Positions 8,570 through 17,852 of a DNA stretch of 64,000 nt are shown here, in pieces. The DNA comes from Amycolatopsis arida (GTDB lineage Bacteria > Actinomycetota > Actinomycetes > Mycobacteriales > Pseudonocardiaceae). Each line of letters opens with the position of its first letter. Positions within the stretch are counted from its first letter, which is position 1. A program made the translations under genes and the position numbers. The notes below the pieces were generated by a model. It was not told where the DNA came from. It saw only the letters and a list, made by a program, of their open reading frames with translations, and did no database searches. The stretch spans positions 625,731 to 689,730 of the forward strand of contig NZ_FOWW01000001.1 in assembly GCF_900115565.1 (NCBI RefSeq), in the 5' to 3' direction.

Positions 8570-10987
8570 GTGACCATCCCGGTGTCCAACACGGTGTCCA
8601 TCCACCAGAAGATCGCCGAGGAGCTCGGGGTCCAGGAGCGGCAGGTGCGGGCCGCCGTGGAGCTGCTCGACGGCGGGTCGACCGTGCCGTTCATCGCCCG
8701 CTACCGCAAGGAGATGACCGGCACGCTCGACGACACCCAGCTGCGCACCCTCGAGGAGCGGCTGCGGTACCTGCGCGAGCTCGAGGAGCGGCGAACCGCG
8801 ATCCTCGACTCCATCCGCGAGCAGGGCAAGCTCGACGACGAGCTGGAGGCGCGGATCCGGGCGGCCGAGACGAAGGCCCGGCTGGAGGACATCTACCTTC
8901 CGTTCAAGCCGAAGCGGCGGACGAAGGCGCAGGTCGCCAGGGAGGCCGGGCTGGAGCCGCTGGCCGAAGGGCTGCTCACCGAGCCGGGCACCGACCCGAA
9001 GGCCGCCGCGGCCGCGTTCGTCGACCCCGACAAGGGCGTCGCCGACGCCGCGGCCGCGCTGGACGGCGCGCGGGCGATCCTGGTGGAACGGTTCGCCGAG
9101 GACGCCGACCTGATCGGCGAGCTGCGGGAGACCATGTGGGCCCGCGGGTGCCTCGCCGCGAAGGTGCGCCCCGGCAGGGAGGAGGCCGGCGCGAAGTTCG
9201 CCGACTACTTCGACTTCGCCGAGCCGTTCACCAAGCTGCCCTCGCACCGGATCCTCGCCATGTTCCGCGGCGAGAAGGAGGAGGTCCTCGACCTCACCGT
9301 GCGGCCCACCCCGACGACCGAGGACGAGGAACGGGACGGCCCGAGCGAGTACGAGGTCGCCATCGCCGCGCGCTTCGGCATCGCCGACAGGGGCCGGCCG
9401 GCCGACCGCTGGCTGCTGGACACCGTCCGCTGGGCCTGGCGCACCAAGGTCCTCCTGCACCTGGGCATCGACCTGCGGATGCGGCTGCGCCAGTCCGCCG
9501 AGGACGAGGCCGTGCGGGTGTTCGCCGCCAACCTGCGTGACCTGCTGCTGGCCGCGCCCGCCGGCACCCGGCCGACGATGGGCCTCGACCCCGGCTACCG
9601 CACCGGGGTGAAGGTGGCCGTGGTCGACGGCACCGGCAAGGTGGTGGCCACGGACACGATCCACCCGCACAAACCGCGGGCGCGGTGGGCCGAGGCGCTG
9701 GCGACACTGGAGCGGCTGGCCCGCGAGCACCGGGTCGAGCTGATCGCGATCGGCAACGGCACCGCGTCACGGGAGACCGACAAGCTCGCCGGGGAGCTGG
9801 TGGCGCTGCGCCCGGAGCTGAAGCTGACCAAGGTGGTCGTGTCGGAGGCCGGCGCGTCGGTGTACTCGGCGTCGGCCTACGCCGCCCAGGAGCTGCCCGG
9901 CCTGGACGTGTCGCTGCGCGGGGCGGTGTCGATCGCCCGCCGGCTGCAGGACCCGCTGGCCGAGCTGGTCAAGATCGACCCGAAGTCGATCGGGGTCGGC
10001 CAGTACCAGCACGACCTCGCCGAGTTCAAGCTCTCCCGCTCGCTCGACGCGGTGGTGGAGGACTGCGTGAACGCGGTGGGCGTGGACGTCAACACCGCGT
10101 CGGCGCCGCTGCTCACCCGAGTTTCCGGCATCGGCGCCGGGCTGGCCGAGAACATCGTGCTGCACCGGGACACCCACGGCCCGTTCCGCACCAGGACGGC
10201 CCTGAAGGAGGTGCCGCGGCTCGGCCCGAAGGCGTTCGAGCAGTGCGCCGGCTTCCTGCGCATCCCGAACGGCGACGACCCACTGGACGCCTCCAGCGTG
10301 CACCCGGAGGCCTACCCGGTCGTGCGCAGGATCGTGGCGGCGGCCGGCACGGACACCCGGGAGCTGATCGGCAACACGAAGGTGCTGCGCGCACTGCCAC
10401 CCGAGCGGTTCGTCGACGGCACCTTCGGCCTGCCGACGGTCACCGACATCCTCAAGGAGCTGGAGAAGCCCGGCCGTGACCCGCGCCCGGCGTTCCGCAC
10501 GGCCACCTTCGCCGACGGGGTGGAGAAGGTCGCCGACCTGAAGTCGGGGATGGTGCTGGAGGGCGTGGTGACCAACGTCGCCGCGTTCGGCGCGTTCGTC
10601 GACGTGGGCGTGCACCAGGACGGCCTGGTGCACGTGTCGGCGATGTCACACGACTTCGTCAAGGACCCGCGCGACGTGGTCAAGCCGGGCGACGTGGTGC
10701 GGGTGAAGGTGCTCGACGTCGACGAGGCACGCCAGCGCATCTCGCTCACCCTCCGGCTGGACGACGAGCCGGGCCGGCCGGCGGAGCAGCGCCGGCAGGG
10801 CGGCGACCGGGGCCGGGGCGGGCAGCGGCGGGGGCAGGACCGCCAGAACCAGGGCCAAGGCCAGAACCAGGGCCAGAGCCAGAACCAGGGCCAGGGCCGG
10901 GGTCGGAACCGGCGGCAGGACGGTGGCGCGCCGGGTGGCGGCGGGGCGCTGGCCGACGCGCTCCGCCGCGCCGGGTACGGCAGGTGA
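8570..10987 (+). CDS. tex: Tex-family RNA-binding transcription accessory protein
   Basis: An 805-residue protein with Tex architecture: N-terminal helical domain ([15 protein letters not shown] at about 35), YqgF-like RNase H fold (from about 337, [16 protein letters not shown]), helix-hairpin-helix region (about 520-600, [12 protein letters not shown]) and a C-terminal S1 RNA-binding domain (about 655-725, [20 protein letters not shown]). Tex binds nucleic acid and acts in transcription and RNA metabolism. The tail (about 735-790) is Gln/Asn/Gly/Arg-rich and contains an 18-bp tandem repeat. The GTG at 8570 starts the conserved sequence. Confidence 0.95.
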   Translation: MTIPVSNTVSIHQKIAEELGVQERQVRAAVELLDGGSTVPFIARYRKEMTGTLDDTQLRTLEERLRYLRELEERRTAILDSIREQGKLDDELEARIRAAETKARLEDIYLPFKPKRRTKAQVAREAGLEPLAEGLLTEPGTDPKAAAAAFVDPDKGVADAAAALDGARAILVERFAEDADLIGELRETMWARGCLAAKVRPGREEAGAKFADYFDFAEPFTKLPSHRILAMFRGEKEEVLDLTVRPTPTTEDEERDGPSEYEVAIAARFGIADRGRPADRWLLDTVRWAWRTKVLLHLGIDLRMRLRQSAEDEAVRVFAANLRDLLLAAPAGTRPTMGLDPGYRTGVKVAVVDGTGKVVATDTIHPHKPRARWAEALATLERLAREHRVELIAIGNGTASRETDKLAGELVALRPELKLTKVVVSEAGASVYSASAYAAQELPGLDVSLRGAVSIARRLQDPLAELVKIDPKSIGVGQYQHDLAEFKLSRSLDAVVEDCVNAVGVDVNTASAPLLTRVSGIGAGLAENIVLHRDTHGPFRTRTALKEVPRLGPKAFEQCAGFLRIPNGDDPLDASSVHPEAYPVVRRIVAAAGTDTRELIGNTKVLRALPPERFVDGTFGLPTVTDILKELEKPGRDPRPAFRTATFADGVEKVADLKSGMVLEGVVTNVAAFGAFVDVGVHQDGLVHVSAMSHDFVKDPRDVVKPGDVVRVKVLDVDEARQRISLTLRLDDEPGRPAEQRRQGGDRGRGGQRRGQDRQNQGQGQNQGQSQNQGQGRGRNRRQDGGAPGGGGALADALRRAGYGR
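10843..10896 (+). repeat. 18-bp tandem repeat in the tex tail
   Basis: Three copies at 10843-10860, 10861-10878 and 10879-10896, all beginning CCAGAACCAGGGCCA, encode repeats of the type QNQGQ. The segment is a likely length-variable, disordered extension after the S1 domain. Confidence 0.85.
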
Positions 10988-11026
10988 GGCACGTCGAATC
11001 GCGTGGCGGGGCCGGAGCTCGGCACG

Positions 11027-11032
11027 GACAAT
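11027..11032 (+). promoter_or_regulatory. Likely -10 box for a leaderless GreA-like gene
   Basis: GACAAT ends 7 bp before the ATG at 11040, the spacing expected when transcription starts at or next to the start codon. No ribosome binding site is visible before this ATG. No good -35 hexamer was found. Confidence 0.4.
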
Positions 11033-11039
11033 GGACGGC

Positions 11040-11507
11040 ATGGCTTCGACAGGTGGCTTGAGCCCGACCGCACGAACCCGTCTCGAACAGGAGCTGGCCC
11101 AGCTCCGCGAGCAGCACGACGCGCTCATGCCGCGGTTCAGCGAGGAGTCGCTGGGGGACAGCGCCGACCAGGCGGACATGTTGGAACGCGCGGAGACCGC
11201 GGCGTGGATGGAGCGGCGGATGCACGAGATCCGTGAGCTGCTCGCCGGCGGAACCGACCCGGACACCCAGCACGCCGTGCCGCCGGGTACCGAGGTCACC
11301 ATCCGGTTCGCCGACGGCAGCGTCGACACGCTGCGGGTCGTGGCCATCGCCGCCGAGGCCGAGGACGACGAGGCGGCCCTCACCCTGGACAGTCCGCTCG
11401 GTCGGGCCATCGCCGAGCGCGGTCCCGGCGACACCATCACCTACCGGACCCCGCAGGGCGACGCCAGCGCCGAGATCGTGGAGATGACGCCGCCGAAGAA
11501 GGGGTGA
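11040..11507 (+). CDS. GreA/GreB-family elongation factor-like protein
   Basis: A 155-residue protein with the two-part layout of Gre factors: an N-terminal antiparallel coiled coil (about 10-75) with an acidic tip (EESLGDSADQADM) and a C-terminal FKBP-like domain (about 80-150, ending AIAERGPGDTITYRTPQG). Gre factors enter the RNA polymerase secondary channel and stimulate cleavage of backtracked RNA. It may instead be an Rnk-like or other secondary-channel regulator. It lies just after tex, another transcription-associated gene, but has its own probable leaderless promoter. Confidence 0.85.
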   Translation: MASTGGLSPTARTRLEQELAQLREQHDALMPRFSEESLGDSADQADMLERAETAAWMERRMHEIRELLAGGTDPDTQHAVPPGTEVTIRFADGSVDTLRVVAIAAEAEDDEAALTLDSPLGRAIAERGPGDTITYRTPQGDASAEIVEMTPPKKG

Positions 11508-11552
11508 GTCGTCCAGCGGGTTGCGGCACCACCAACGTGAAACGAATTCCAT

Positions 11553-11630
11553 ATGGCGACAATGAGCCAGCCGAGCCATCAATGGCAATTATCACCCGGT
11601 TAGCCGCGTACTCTGGCAATTAGTCGCCAT
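11553..11630. promoter_or_regulatory. AT-richer operator-like region upstream of the SARP regulator
   Basis: The 174-bp gap before the SARP gene is unusually AT-rich for this genome. It holds a direct repeat TGGCAATTA at 11583-11591 and 11614-11622 (31 bp apart) and an inverted pair ATGGCGAC (11553-11560) and GTCGCCAT (11623-11630). SARP proteins bind direct heptamer repeats, usually 11 or 22 bp apart, so autoregulation is possible though the spacing is not the classical one. Confidence 0.45.
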
Positions 11631-11681
11631 GGCGTCCTACCATCGGGCGAACATCGCATCCTGCCTGCTGGGGCGGTACAC

Positions 11682-14588
11682 ATGACGGCGATTTCGTTTC
11701 GCGTTCTGGGGCCGCTGGAAGTCGAGGTGGCCGGCCGGCCGGTACCGCTCGGCGGGCCGAAACCACGCCTGCTGCTGGCGACCCTGCTGCTGCACGCCAA
11801 CGTCGCCGTCTCCACCGACCTGCTGATCGACGTGCTGTGGCCGGGCACGGCACCCCGCTCGGCACCGGCGAACATCCGCACCTACGTGCACTCGCTGCGC
11901 CGCCGGCTGGTTGAGGGTGGCGCGGAGCTCGCCGACCGGATCCGCAACCGCCCTTCCGGCTACCTCCTGGAGGTCGGGCCCGGGGAGCTGGACCTTGCCG
12001 TGTTCGAGGACCAGGTGGCCGGTGCGCAGGAGGCGCTGGCCCGGCGGGACGTGCCGGCGGCGCTGCGCGCGCTGGACGAGGCGGGCCGGCTGTGGCGCGG
12101 GCACGTGCTGGAGGACCTTCCGCACAGCCACCGGTGGAGCGCCACCGTGGCGCGGCTGGCCGAGCTGCGGCTTACCGCCCACGAGCAACGGCTACGGCTG
12201 CGGGTCGAGTCGGGCGAGCACCACGACGCGGTGGTGGAGCTGCGCGGCCTGCTCGCCGAGCACCCGCTGCGGGAGGAGCTGTGGCAGCAGCTCATCCGGG
12301 CGCTGGCCGACGCCGGTCGCACCGCGGAGGCGTTGCAGGCCTACGCCGAGGTCGAGCAGATCCTGCTGACCGAGCTGGACGCCGAGCCGGGGCCGGGGCT
12401 GCGCGCCCTGCGCACCCGGCTGCTCGGCGGCCCCGGGGACCGCCCCGCGTCGCCGTTCCCGGTCTGCCAGCTCCCGCTGGACCTGCCGGACTTCACCGGC
12501 CGGGAGGGGCTGGTGACCGAGCTGGTCGGCGCGCTGCGGGCACGGGAGACGCCGGCGGTGGTGGTGCTGTCCGGGCCGCCGGGCGCGGGCAAGTCGGCGG
12601 TGGCCGTGCGGGTGGCGCACGCGGTGCGCGCGGACTTCCCGGACGGGCAGCTGCACGTGGACCTGGCCGGGACGTCCGGAACGCCGCGGACACCGGAGCA
12701 GGTGCTGCCCGAGCTGCTGCGGGCGGTGGGGGTCACCGACGGGGCGATGCCCCGCGGGCTGGCCGAGCGGGCGGCGCTGCTGCGGTCGCGGCTGGCCCGG
12801 CGCAGGGTGTGCGTGGTGCTGGACGACGCCGCCGGCGCCGCGCAGGTGCGGCCGCTGCTGCCCGGCACCGGCGGCTGCGCGGTGCTGGTGACCAGCAGGG
12901 TGCGGATGCCCGACCTGACGGGCGCGCACCCGGTGGACGTGGACGTGCTGCCCGAGCCCGACGCGGCGCGGCTGCTGGCGGGGATCGTCGGCGAGCGACG
13001 GGTGCGGGCCGAGCCGGACGGCGCGGCGGCGATCCTGCGGTACTGCGGCCACCTGCCACTGGCGATCCGGATCGCCGGGGCCAAGCTGGCCGGCCGGCCC
13101 GGGTGGACGTTGCGGACGCTGGCCGACCGGCTGCGGGACGAGCGGCGCCGGCTGGACGAGCTGCGGGTGGGCGACCTGGCCGTGCGGGCGAGCCTGGCGT
13201 TGAGCTACGACCAGCTGCCGGAGCGGGCGGCCGCCGCGTTCCGCTGGCTCGGGCTGCTGGGGCCGCTGCGGTTGCCCGGCTGGGTGGTGGCGGCCCTGCT
13301 CGACGCGCGCGACCCCGCGGACGACGTGCTGGACACGCTGGTGGACGCGCACCTGGTGGAGCTGACCGGGTGCGACGTCGCCGGGGAGCCGCGGTACCGG
13401 CTGCACGACCTGCTGCGCTGCTTCGCCGCGGGCAGGGCGGGTGAGGACGGCGCGGCGGTGTGCCGGGCGGCGGTGCGGCGGGTGCTGGCGGAGTACGTGG
13501 CGCGGGCGGTCGACGCGGCGGCGCGGATGCCGATCCACTTCCTCGGGGTCACCGCCGGGGCCGGCGACCCGCGGCGGCCGATCGGGGTGGACCCGGTCGC
13601 GTGGTACGCCGCCGAGCACCGGGCGGCGGTGGCGCTGGTCGAGCTCGCCGCGCGGTGGGAGCTGGACGACGCGGCGTGGCGGCTGGCGGCCGCGTTCGCG
13701 CCGTACTTCGACCTGCGCGGGCACCAGGACGACTGGCAGCGGACGCACGAGGTGGCGTTGGCGGCGGCGCGCCGGGCCGAGGACCGGTACGGGCAGGCGG
13801 TGATGCTGCGCAACCTCGGCCAGGTGCGGCTGTACCAGGACGCCTACGTCGAGGCGACCGACGCGTTCGCCGAGTCGCACCGGTTGTTCGACGAGGCCGG
13901 CGACGGGCGCGGGGCGGCGATCGCCCTGGCCGGGCTGGGAACGGTGCTGCGGGTGCGCGGCGAGCTGGACGAGGCGTTCGTGCGGTGCCTGGAGTCGCTG
14001 GCGCAGTTCGGTGCGGTGGGTGACCAGCACGGGGAGGCGGTGGCGCGGCTCGCGGTGGGATCGGTGTGGCTGGCGCGCGGGTGCCACTCGGCGGCGCGGC
14101 GATGGTTCACCGACGCGCGGGAGCTGGCCGGCCGGATCGGGGACCGGCACCGGGAGGCGCACGCCCTGAAGCGGCTGGCGGAGTTGCACCAGCACCGCGG
14201 GAACCTGGCACTGGCCCGCGAGCACATCGACGAGGCGATCGCGATCTTCACCGGCCTCGGCGACGACCACTGCGTGGGGTACGCCAACCAGAGCCTCGGC
14301 ATGTTGTGCCTGGACAGCGGGGACCTGGCGCACGCGCGGCTGCTGCTGGTGAACTCGCTGAGCGTGCACCGGCGCAACGGGGACCGCCGCTCGGAAGCGG
14401 AGGTGGCCGAGCTGCTGGGACGCCTGCACGAGACGATCGGGCAGCCGCAGCGGTCGCAGCGGTACCGGGCGCACGCCCGGTCCCTGTGGCGTGACCTCGG
14501 TGTGGCCGCGCCCGGTCACCCGGGTGGAGCGGAGCACGCCGCTCGGCCCGGTCCGACCGCCGACCCGAACGTCCTGCGCCCCGCCTGA
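11682..14588 (+). CDS. AfsR-like SARP regulator with NB-ARC and TPR domains
   Basis: A 968-residue regulator. An OmpR-type winged helix (about 5-90, RVLGPLEVEVAGRPVPLGG) is followed by a bacterial transcriptional activation domain (about 95-240), an NB-ARC ATPase (about 260-560; P-loop GPPGAGKS near 300 and CVVLDDA as Walker B) and TPR repeats (about 680-940). This is the layout of AfsR and large pathway regulators, in which ATP binding and TPRs gate DNA binding. No antibiotic gene cluster is visible nearby, so it may be pleiotropic. The ATG at 11682 starts the conserved domain; convergent with the VOC gene. Confidence 0.93.
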   Translation: MTAISFRVLGPLEVEVAGRPVPLGGPKPRLLLATLLLHANVAVSTDLLIDVLWPGTAPRSAPANIRTYVHSLRRRLVEGGAELADRIRNRPSGYLLEVGPGELDLAVFEDQVAGAQEALARRDVPAALRALDEAGRLWRGHVLEDLPHSHRWSATVARLAELRLTAHEQRLRLRVESGEHHDAVVELRGLLAEHPLREELWQQLIRALADAGRTAEALQAYAEVEQILLTELDAEPGPGLRALRTRLLGGPGDRPASPFPVCQLPLDLPDFTGREGLVTELVGALRARETPAVVVLSGPPGAGKSAVAVRVAHAVRADFPDGQLHVDLAGTSGTPRTPEQVLPELLRAVGVTDGAMPRGLAERAALLRSRLARRRVCVVLDDAAGAAQVRPLLPGTGGCAVLVTSRVRMPDLTGAHPVDVDVLPEPDAARLLAGIVGERRVRAEPDGAAAILRYCGHLPLAIRIAGAKLAGRPGWTLRTLADRLRDERRRLDELRVGDLAVRASLALSYDQLPERAAAAFRWLGLLGPLRLPGWVVAALLDARDPADDVLDTLVDAHLVELTGCDVAGEPRYRLHDLLRCFAAGRAGEDGAAVCRAAVRRVLAEYVARAVDAAARMPIHFLGVTAGAGDPRRPIGVDPVAWYAAEHRAAVALVELAARWELDDAAWRLAAAFAPYFDLRGHQDDWQRTHEVALAAARRAEDRYGQAVMLRNLGQVRLYQDAYVEATDAFAESHRLFDEAGDGRGAAIALAGLGTVLRVRGELDEAFVRCLESLAQFGAVGDQHGEAVARLAVGSVWLARGCHSAARRWFTDARELAGRIGDRHREAHALKRLAELHQHRGNLALAREHIDEAIAIFTGLGDDHCVGYANQSLGMLCLDSGDLAHARLLLVNSLSVHRRNGDRRSEAEVAELLGRLHETIGQPQRSQRYRAHARSLWRDLGVAAPGHPGGAEHAARPGPTADPNVLRPA

Positions 14589-14609
14589 GCCGACGCTCAG
14601 CTCAGGCGG
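14581..14609. terminator. Hairpin between convergent genes
   Basis: CCGCCTGAG (14581-14589) and CTCAGGCGG (14601-14609) form a perfect 9-bp stem with an 11-nt loop. The hairpin overlaps the stop codons of the SARP and VOC genes, so it could stop transcription from both sides. No U-tract is seen, as is common in GC-rich actinobacteria. Confidence 0.6.
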
Positions 14610-14968
14610 GTTCGCAGCAGGCAGAACTCGTTGCCCTCGGGGTCGACCAGGACGTGCCAGGACTCCTCGCCGGTCTGGCCGATGTCGGCCGGGCGGGCCC
14701 CGAGCTCCAGGAGGCGTTCGAGCTCGGCGTCCTGGTTGCGGTCGGTGGCGTTGACGTCGAAGTGCAGTGGCAGCCCGCCCACCGTGGGCTCGGTGGTGGG
14801 GATGAAGACCAGGGTCGGCTGCGATCCGCCGAACCCCTCCGGTGGCAGGGCCGCGACCGCGCCGTAGTCGGTCTCGAGCACGGTGAAGCCCAGCACCTCG
14901 CACCAGAACGCCGCCAGCCGTCGCGGATCCCGGCACTTGATCACCAGTTCGGAGATGCGACAAGCCAT
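14597..14968 (-). CDS. VOC-family (glyoxalase-like) protein
   Basis: A 123-residue protein with the paired beta-alpha-beta-beta-beta units of the vicinal oxygen chelate fold: RRLAAFWCEVLGFTVLETD in the first half and HVLVDPEGNEFCLL at the end. Close relatives in actinobacteria are often glyoxalase-like DUF proteins without known substrate. The ATG at 14968 (MACRISELVIK) matches the usual family start; an upstream extension in frame is Arg-rich and not conserved in character. Confidence 0.85.
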   Translation of the reverse strand: MACRISELVIKCRDPRRLAAFWCEVLGFTVLETDYGAVAALPPEGFGGSQPTLVFIPTTEPTVGGLPLHFDVNATDRNQDAELERLLELGARPADIGQTGEESWHVLVDPEGNEFCLLRTRLS

Positions 14969-15237
14969 GATCGGCACCCTACGGGGCGTCGACCGTGTGC
15001 GGCCAGGACGCCGCACGGTTCCGTCGGGCAGGACACGTAGTGTGCCGACCAGTGGCCTGAACGTCCAACTGGAACGGTCTGATCTGGCACGAGAAGGCCC
15101 CCCGGTCGATCACCGAACGCGATCAACGGCCGCACCTTTGTATCGATCGTGTACATCTGCGCCGCAGAATCGGCCGCCATCCGGTACCGCCGGTGAGCTC
15201 GCCCGCGGTACCGGCCCCGACGGGAAAGGAGACGGCG

Positions 15238-15669
15238 ATGGCGTCCGACGAGATCGGCACCATGGCGGCGGCGAACAGTGAGACGTCGTGGTTCTGCTGC
15301 GGCCCCGGCTGGGGCCCGTGCAACTCGGCCGGCGGCGGCTCGTGCGGCAACTGCCGCTCCGGCAGCTACCACACCGCCTGGCCCAACGCCTCCGCCGAGT
15401 GCTGGGCCATCACCCGCCCCGACCGGTGCGGCAACAACCTCACCCGGCGCGGCTGCGGGCACACCTTCTACGTCAAACACCTCTGCGGCACCAAGGAGAT
15501 CGCCGTCAGGATCGCCGACTGCGGCCCGGACACCGACCGCTGGTGCGGCGAGAGGCGCTGCTGCGGCGGCAAGTGCGCCACCGACCGCCTGCTCGACCTC
15601 ACCCCGGCCGCGTTCAGCGCCATCGGCGACCTGTCCGCCGGCCTGATCCCCGTCACCTTCCGCAGCTGA
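15238..15669 (+). CDS. Cysteine-rich DPBB (expansin/RlpA-like) protein
   Basis: A 143-residue protein with 14 cysteines. The second half (from about CGHTFYVK, then AVRIADCGPD and LLDLTPAAFSAIGDLSAGLIPV) is a double-psi beta-barrel like those of expansins and RlpA, which act on or bind cell-wall polysaccharide. The N-terminus has no signal peptide although so many cysteines suggest disulfides outside the cell. AAGGAG lies 7 bp before the ATG. It is followed after 10 bp by a Tat-signal protein and then a MauE-like membrane protein, a suggestive trio. Confidence 0.85.
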   Translation: MASDEIGTMAAANSETSWFCCGPGWGPCNSAGGGSCGNCRSGSYHTAWPNASAECWAITRPDRCGNNLTRRGCGHTFYVKHLCGTKEIAVRIADCGPDTDRWCGERRCCGGKCATDRLLDLTPAAFSAIGDLSAGLIPVTFRS

Positions 15670-15679
15670 GGAGGCCATC

Positions 15680-16291
15680 GTGACAACCTTCGACCGAAGA
15701 CGATTCCTCACCAGGGCCGTGCTCGGCGGCACCGCGACCGTGGTGGGCGCCACCGCCCTCGGCGCGATCTCCCCCGAGGCCGCGCTGGCCGAGCAACATG
15801 TCGGCCCCGACCTCGGCGCCGACATGTACGACCCCGACTTCGTCGATGGGCGGATCACCGCGATCACCGGCGCGGTGCTGACCGTCCTGTCCGGTGACCA
15901 CTCCGTCCACCGCATCCACGCCACCGGCGCCACCAGCGTCTGGAAGCTCCGGCACACCACGCTCGGCGCCACCGCCGTCGGGGACGGCCTCTACGCCCGC
16001 GGCGTCCGCCTCGACGACGGCACCCTCGCCGCCGACGCGATCTGGCTGAACATCGTCAACCTGCGCAGCAGGGTCGTCGGCATGGCACCCGACCTGCTGC
16101 ACCTCGACGCCGGTGGCCAGCACGTCGTCGCGCACGTCGTGCCCGGCACCACGGCCGCCGTCTACAACGGCACGCCGGCCGTGCGCGACCTCTCCATGGT
16201 CCAGGTCGGTCGGCACGCGCAGGTGATCGGTGCCTGGCGCCCGGACACCAACCACGTGGACATCTCCACCCTCTACACCTCCGCCGCCTGA
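15680..16291 (+). CDS. Tat-exported protein of unknown function
   Basis: A 203-residue protein with a twin-arginine signal (FDRRRFLTRAVLGG) and a probable cleavage after ALA near residue 37. The mature part is beta-rich (VDGRITAITGAVLTVLSGD, later HVVPGTTAAVYNG), similar in character to DUF5666/OB-like exported domains. A GAGGAGG site overlaps the end of the DPBB gene and precedes the GTG. It could export alone or carry the leaderless DPBB protein as a Tat passenger; the latter is inference. Confidence 0.8.
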   Translation: MTTFDRRRFLTRAVLGGTATVVGATALGAISPEAALAEQHVGPDLGADMYDPDFVDGRITAITGAVLTVLSGDHSVHRIHATGATSVWKLRHTTLGATAVGDGLYARGVRLDDGTLAADAIWLNIVNLRSRVVGMAPDLLHLDAGGQHVVAHVVPGTTAAVYNGTPAVRDLSMVQVGRHAQVIGAWRPDTNHVDISTLYTSAA

Positions 16292-16337
16292 CACCGCCTG
16301 GAACCGTTCGACACCGCCTGAACCCTGCCCCAACCAC

Positions 16338-16368
16338 GGGCCCGGCCCGCTCACCGGGGGCCGGGCCC
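16338..16368. terminator. Strong hairpin between the Tat gene and the MauE-like gene
   Basis: GGGCCCGGCCC (16338-16348) pairs perfectly with GGGCCGGGCCC (16358-16368) around a 9-nt loop. It stands in the 103-bp gap inside the putative trio. It could be an intra-operon attenuator lowering expression of the MauE-like gene or a true terminator. Confidence 0.55.
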
Positions 16369-16394
16369 TCCCCCACCCTGCTCGGGAGAAGTCC

Positions 16395-17225
16395 ATGGAC
16401 CTCGTCGTCCCGGCGGCCGTCCAGTCCGTCTTCGTCACCGGCGCGCTCGGCGTCGCCGGCGTGACCAAGCTGTTCGGCCGGCACACCGCGACCGCCGCCC
16501 ACCGCTCGGCACTCCGCCGCCTCGTGGGCGAGCGGCGGGCCCTGCCCGCGTACCGGCTCGTCGGCGCGGTGGAGCTCGCCCTCGTCGTGGCGCTGCTCGT
16601 CCCGGCCGGCCACCCGCTCACCGCGGTCGCCACCACGGTGTGGTGCCTGGCAATGCTGGCCTACCTCGGCTACGCCAGGCTGGCCGCGCCCGGCACCTCG
16701 TGCGGCTGCCTCGGTTCCCGCACCGCCCCGGTCGGCGCCCGCGCGTTCGCCCGCGCCGGCCTGCTCACCGCCGCGGCGGGACTCATCGCCACGGTGAACC
16801 TCACCGCCACGGGACTCGGCACCGCGGCACTCGCCGTGCCGTGGCCGGTCGCGCTCGCCGCCCACCCCGTGCCGGCGGTGGCGCTGCTGGCCGTCGAGGC
16901 CGCGGTGTTCGTCGCGCTGTCGGCCGAGCTCGACCACCGCTGGCTGCTGCCGCTGCGCCGGCTGCGGGTTCGGCTGCGCCACCCGCTCGGCCGCGCCGTC
17001 ACCGCGGACCCGACCGACGTGCCGGTGCAGGCCACCCTGCAGCAGCTCTACCGCAGCCCCGCCTACCGATCCGCGCACGGACTGCTGCGGTCGTCCGTTC
17101 TGGACACCTGGGACGAGGAAGGCTGGCGCATCGTCACGTTCGCCGCCGGGGAGGGCACCGCCGTGTTCGCCGTGCCGCGGGGTGAGCACGCGCCGGAGAA
17201 GGTCCGCGCCGTACTGGTCAGCTGA
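16395..17225 (+). CDS. MauE/DoxX-like membrane protein
   Basis: A 276-residue protein with four to five membrane segments (about 5-25, 55-75, 78-95, 110-135, 145-170) and a CGC motif at C103-G-C105 within SCGCLG, as in MauE-type proteins. MauE is needed for maturation of the disulfide-rich small subunit of methylamine dehydrogenase. The last 90 residues form a soluble domain. Context suggests it could help form disulfides in the 14-cysteine DPBB protein two genes upstream. GGGAGAA precedes the ATG at 16395. Confidence 0.8.
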   Translation: MDLVVPAAVQSVFVTGALGVAGVTKLFGRHTATAAHRSALRRLVGERRALPAYRLVGAVELALVVALLVPAGHPLTAVATTVWCLAMLAYLGYARLAAPGTSCGCLGSRTAPVGARAFARAGLLTAAAGLIATVNLTATGLGTAALAVPWPVALAAHPVPAVALLAVEAAVFVALSAELDHRWLLPLRRLRVRLRHPLGRAVTADPTDVPVQATLQQLYRSPAYRSAHGLLRSSVLDTWDEEGWRIVTFAAGEGTAVFAVPRGEHAPEKVRAVLVS

Positions 17226-17247
17226 GCACCCGGCCTGAGCACACGAG

Positions 17248-17290
17248 CCGGGGCCGGCTCGCGCACCCCCATGACGCGAGCCGGCCCCGG
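17248..17290. terminator. Bidirectional terminator, 16-bp perfect stem
   Basis: CCGGGGCCGGCTCGCG (17248-17263) pairs perfectly with 17275-17290 around an 11-nt loop, between the convergent MauE-like and M23 genes. This is one of the strongest hairpins in the window. Confidence 0.8.
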
Positions 17291-17297
17291 AACGCGG

Positions 17298-17852
17298 TCA
17301 GCAGCCGGTGCTGCTGGTGATGGTCGTGTTGCCGAAGTACCTGATCGCGACGCCGTTGAGCACCGCCCGCTGGACGACGCCGTTGCGGATCTGCTCGTAG
17401 TGCAGGTGCGGCCCGGTGGACCCGCCGGTGCTGCCGACCTTGCCGATGACCGTGCCGGTGCTGACGCTCTGCCCCACCGAGACGTTGAACGAGTTCAAAT
17501 GCGCGTACAGCGTCTTCCAGCCCTCGGCGTGCCGCACCACGATGTACTTGCCGTAGCTGCGGTTGCCGAGGTTGCGCACCGTCTCCACGGTCCCGGCCGC
17601 GCTCGACCGCACGTTCTTGCCGAGCGCGTCGCCGCGCTGGAAGTCCACGGCGTTCTGCGGGTTGTGGTTGGTGCGGGTGTTGGCGTTCCACACCTGGCCG
17701 CAGTCGAACGGCGTGCGCAGGTTGACCGCCTGCACCCCGACGTCCGCCGACGACACGGCCGACGCCGTCGGTGCCGCGACAAGGGCGACACTCGCCGCGG
17801 CGGCCGACAGCAGACCGGTCAGTGCTCTCTTCTTGGTCGACACAGGTGCCAT
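17298..17852 (-). CDS. Secreted M23-family metallopeptidase
   Basis: A 184-residue exported protein with a Sec signal peptide (cleavage near ASA, about residue 32) and an LytM/M23 domain. Visible zinc and active-site motifs are NHNPQNAVDF, YAHLN and HLHYE. The first zinc ligand is spaced differently from the classical HxxxD, but this variant recurs in actinobacterial M23 proteins. The family cleaves peptide cross-links in peptidoglycan; small proteins like this may also be activators. GAGGAAC lies before the ATG at 17852. Confidence 0.92.
   Translation of the reverse strand: MAPVSTKKRALTGLLSAAAASVALVAAPTASAVSSADVGVQAVNLRTPFDCGQVWNANTRTNHNPQNAVDFQRGDALGKNVRSSAAGTVETVRNLGNRSYGKYIVVRHAEGWKTLYAHLNSFNVSVGQSVSTGTVIGKVGSTGGSTGPHLHYEQIRNGVVQRAVLNGVAIRYFGNTTITSSTGC

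Noticed and set aside
10843-10896. Short regularly spaced repeats considered as a CRISPR
   Set aside because: The 18-bp units are contiguous, without spacers, in frame inside tex.
11544-11555. GAATTCCATATG, adjacent EcoRI and NdeI sites that look like a cloning adapter
   Set aside because: The flanking DNA is ordinary genomic sequence in composition and there is no vector similarity; chance in an AT-richer gap is enough.
11682-14588. SARP regulator considered as a marker of a biosynthetic cluster
   Set aside because: No polyketide, peptide or terpene synthesis genes are found within the window around it.
12192-14963. Very long open frame antisense to the SARP gene
   Set aside because: Codon pattern and recognisable domains belong to the plus-strand regulator; the antisense frame has no family-like sequence.
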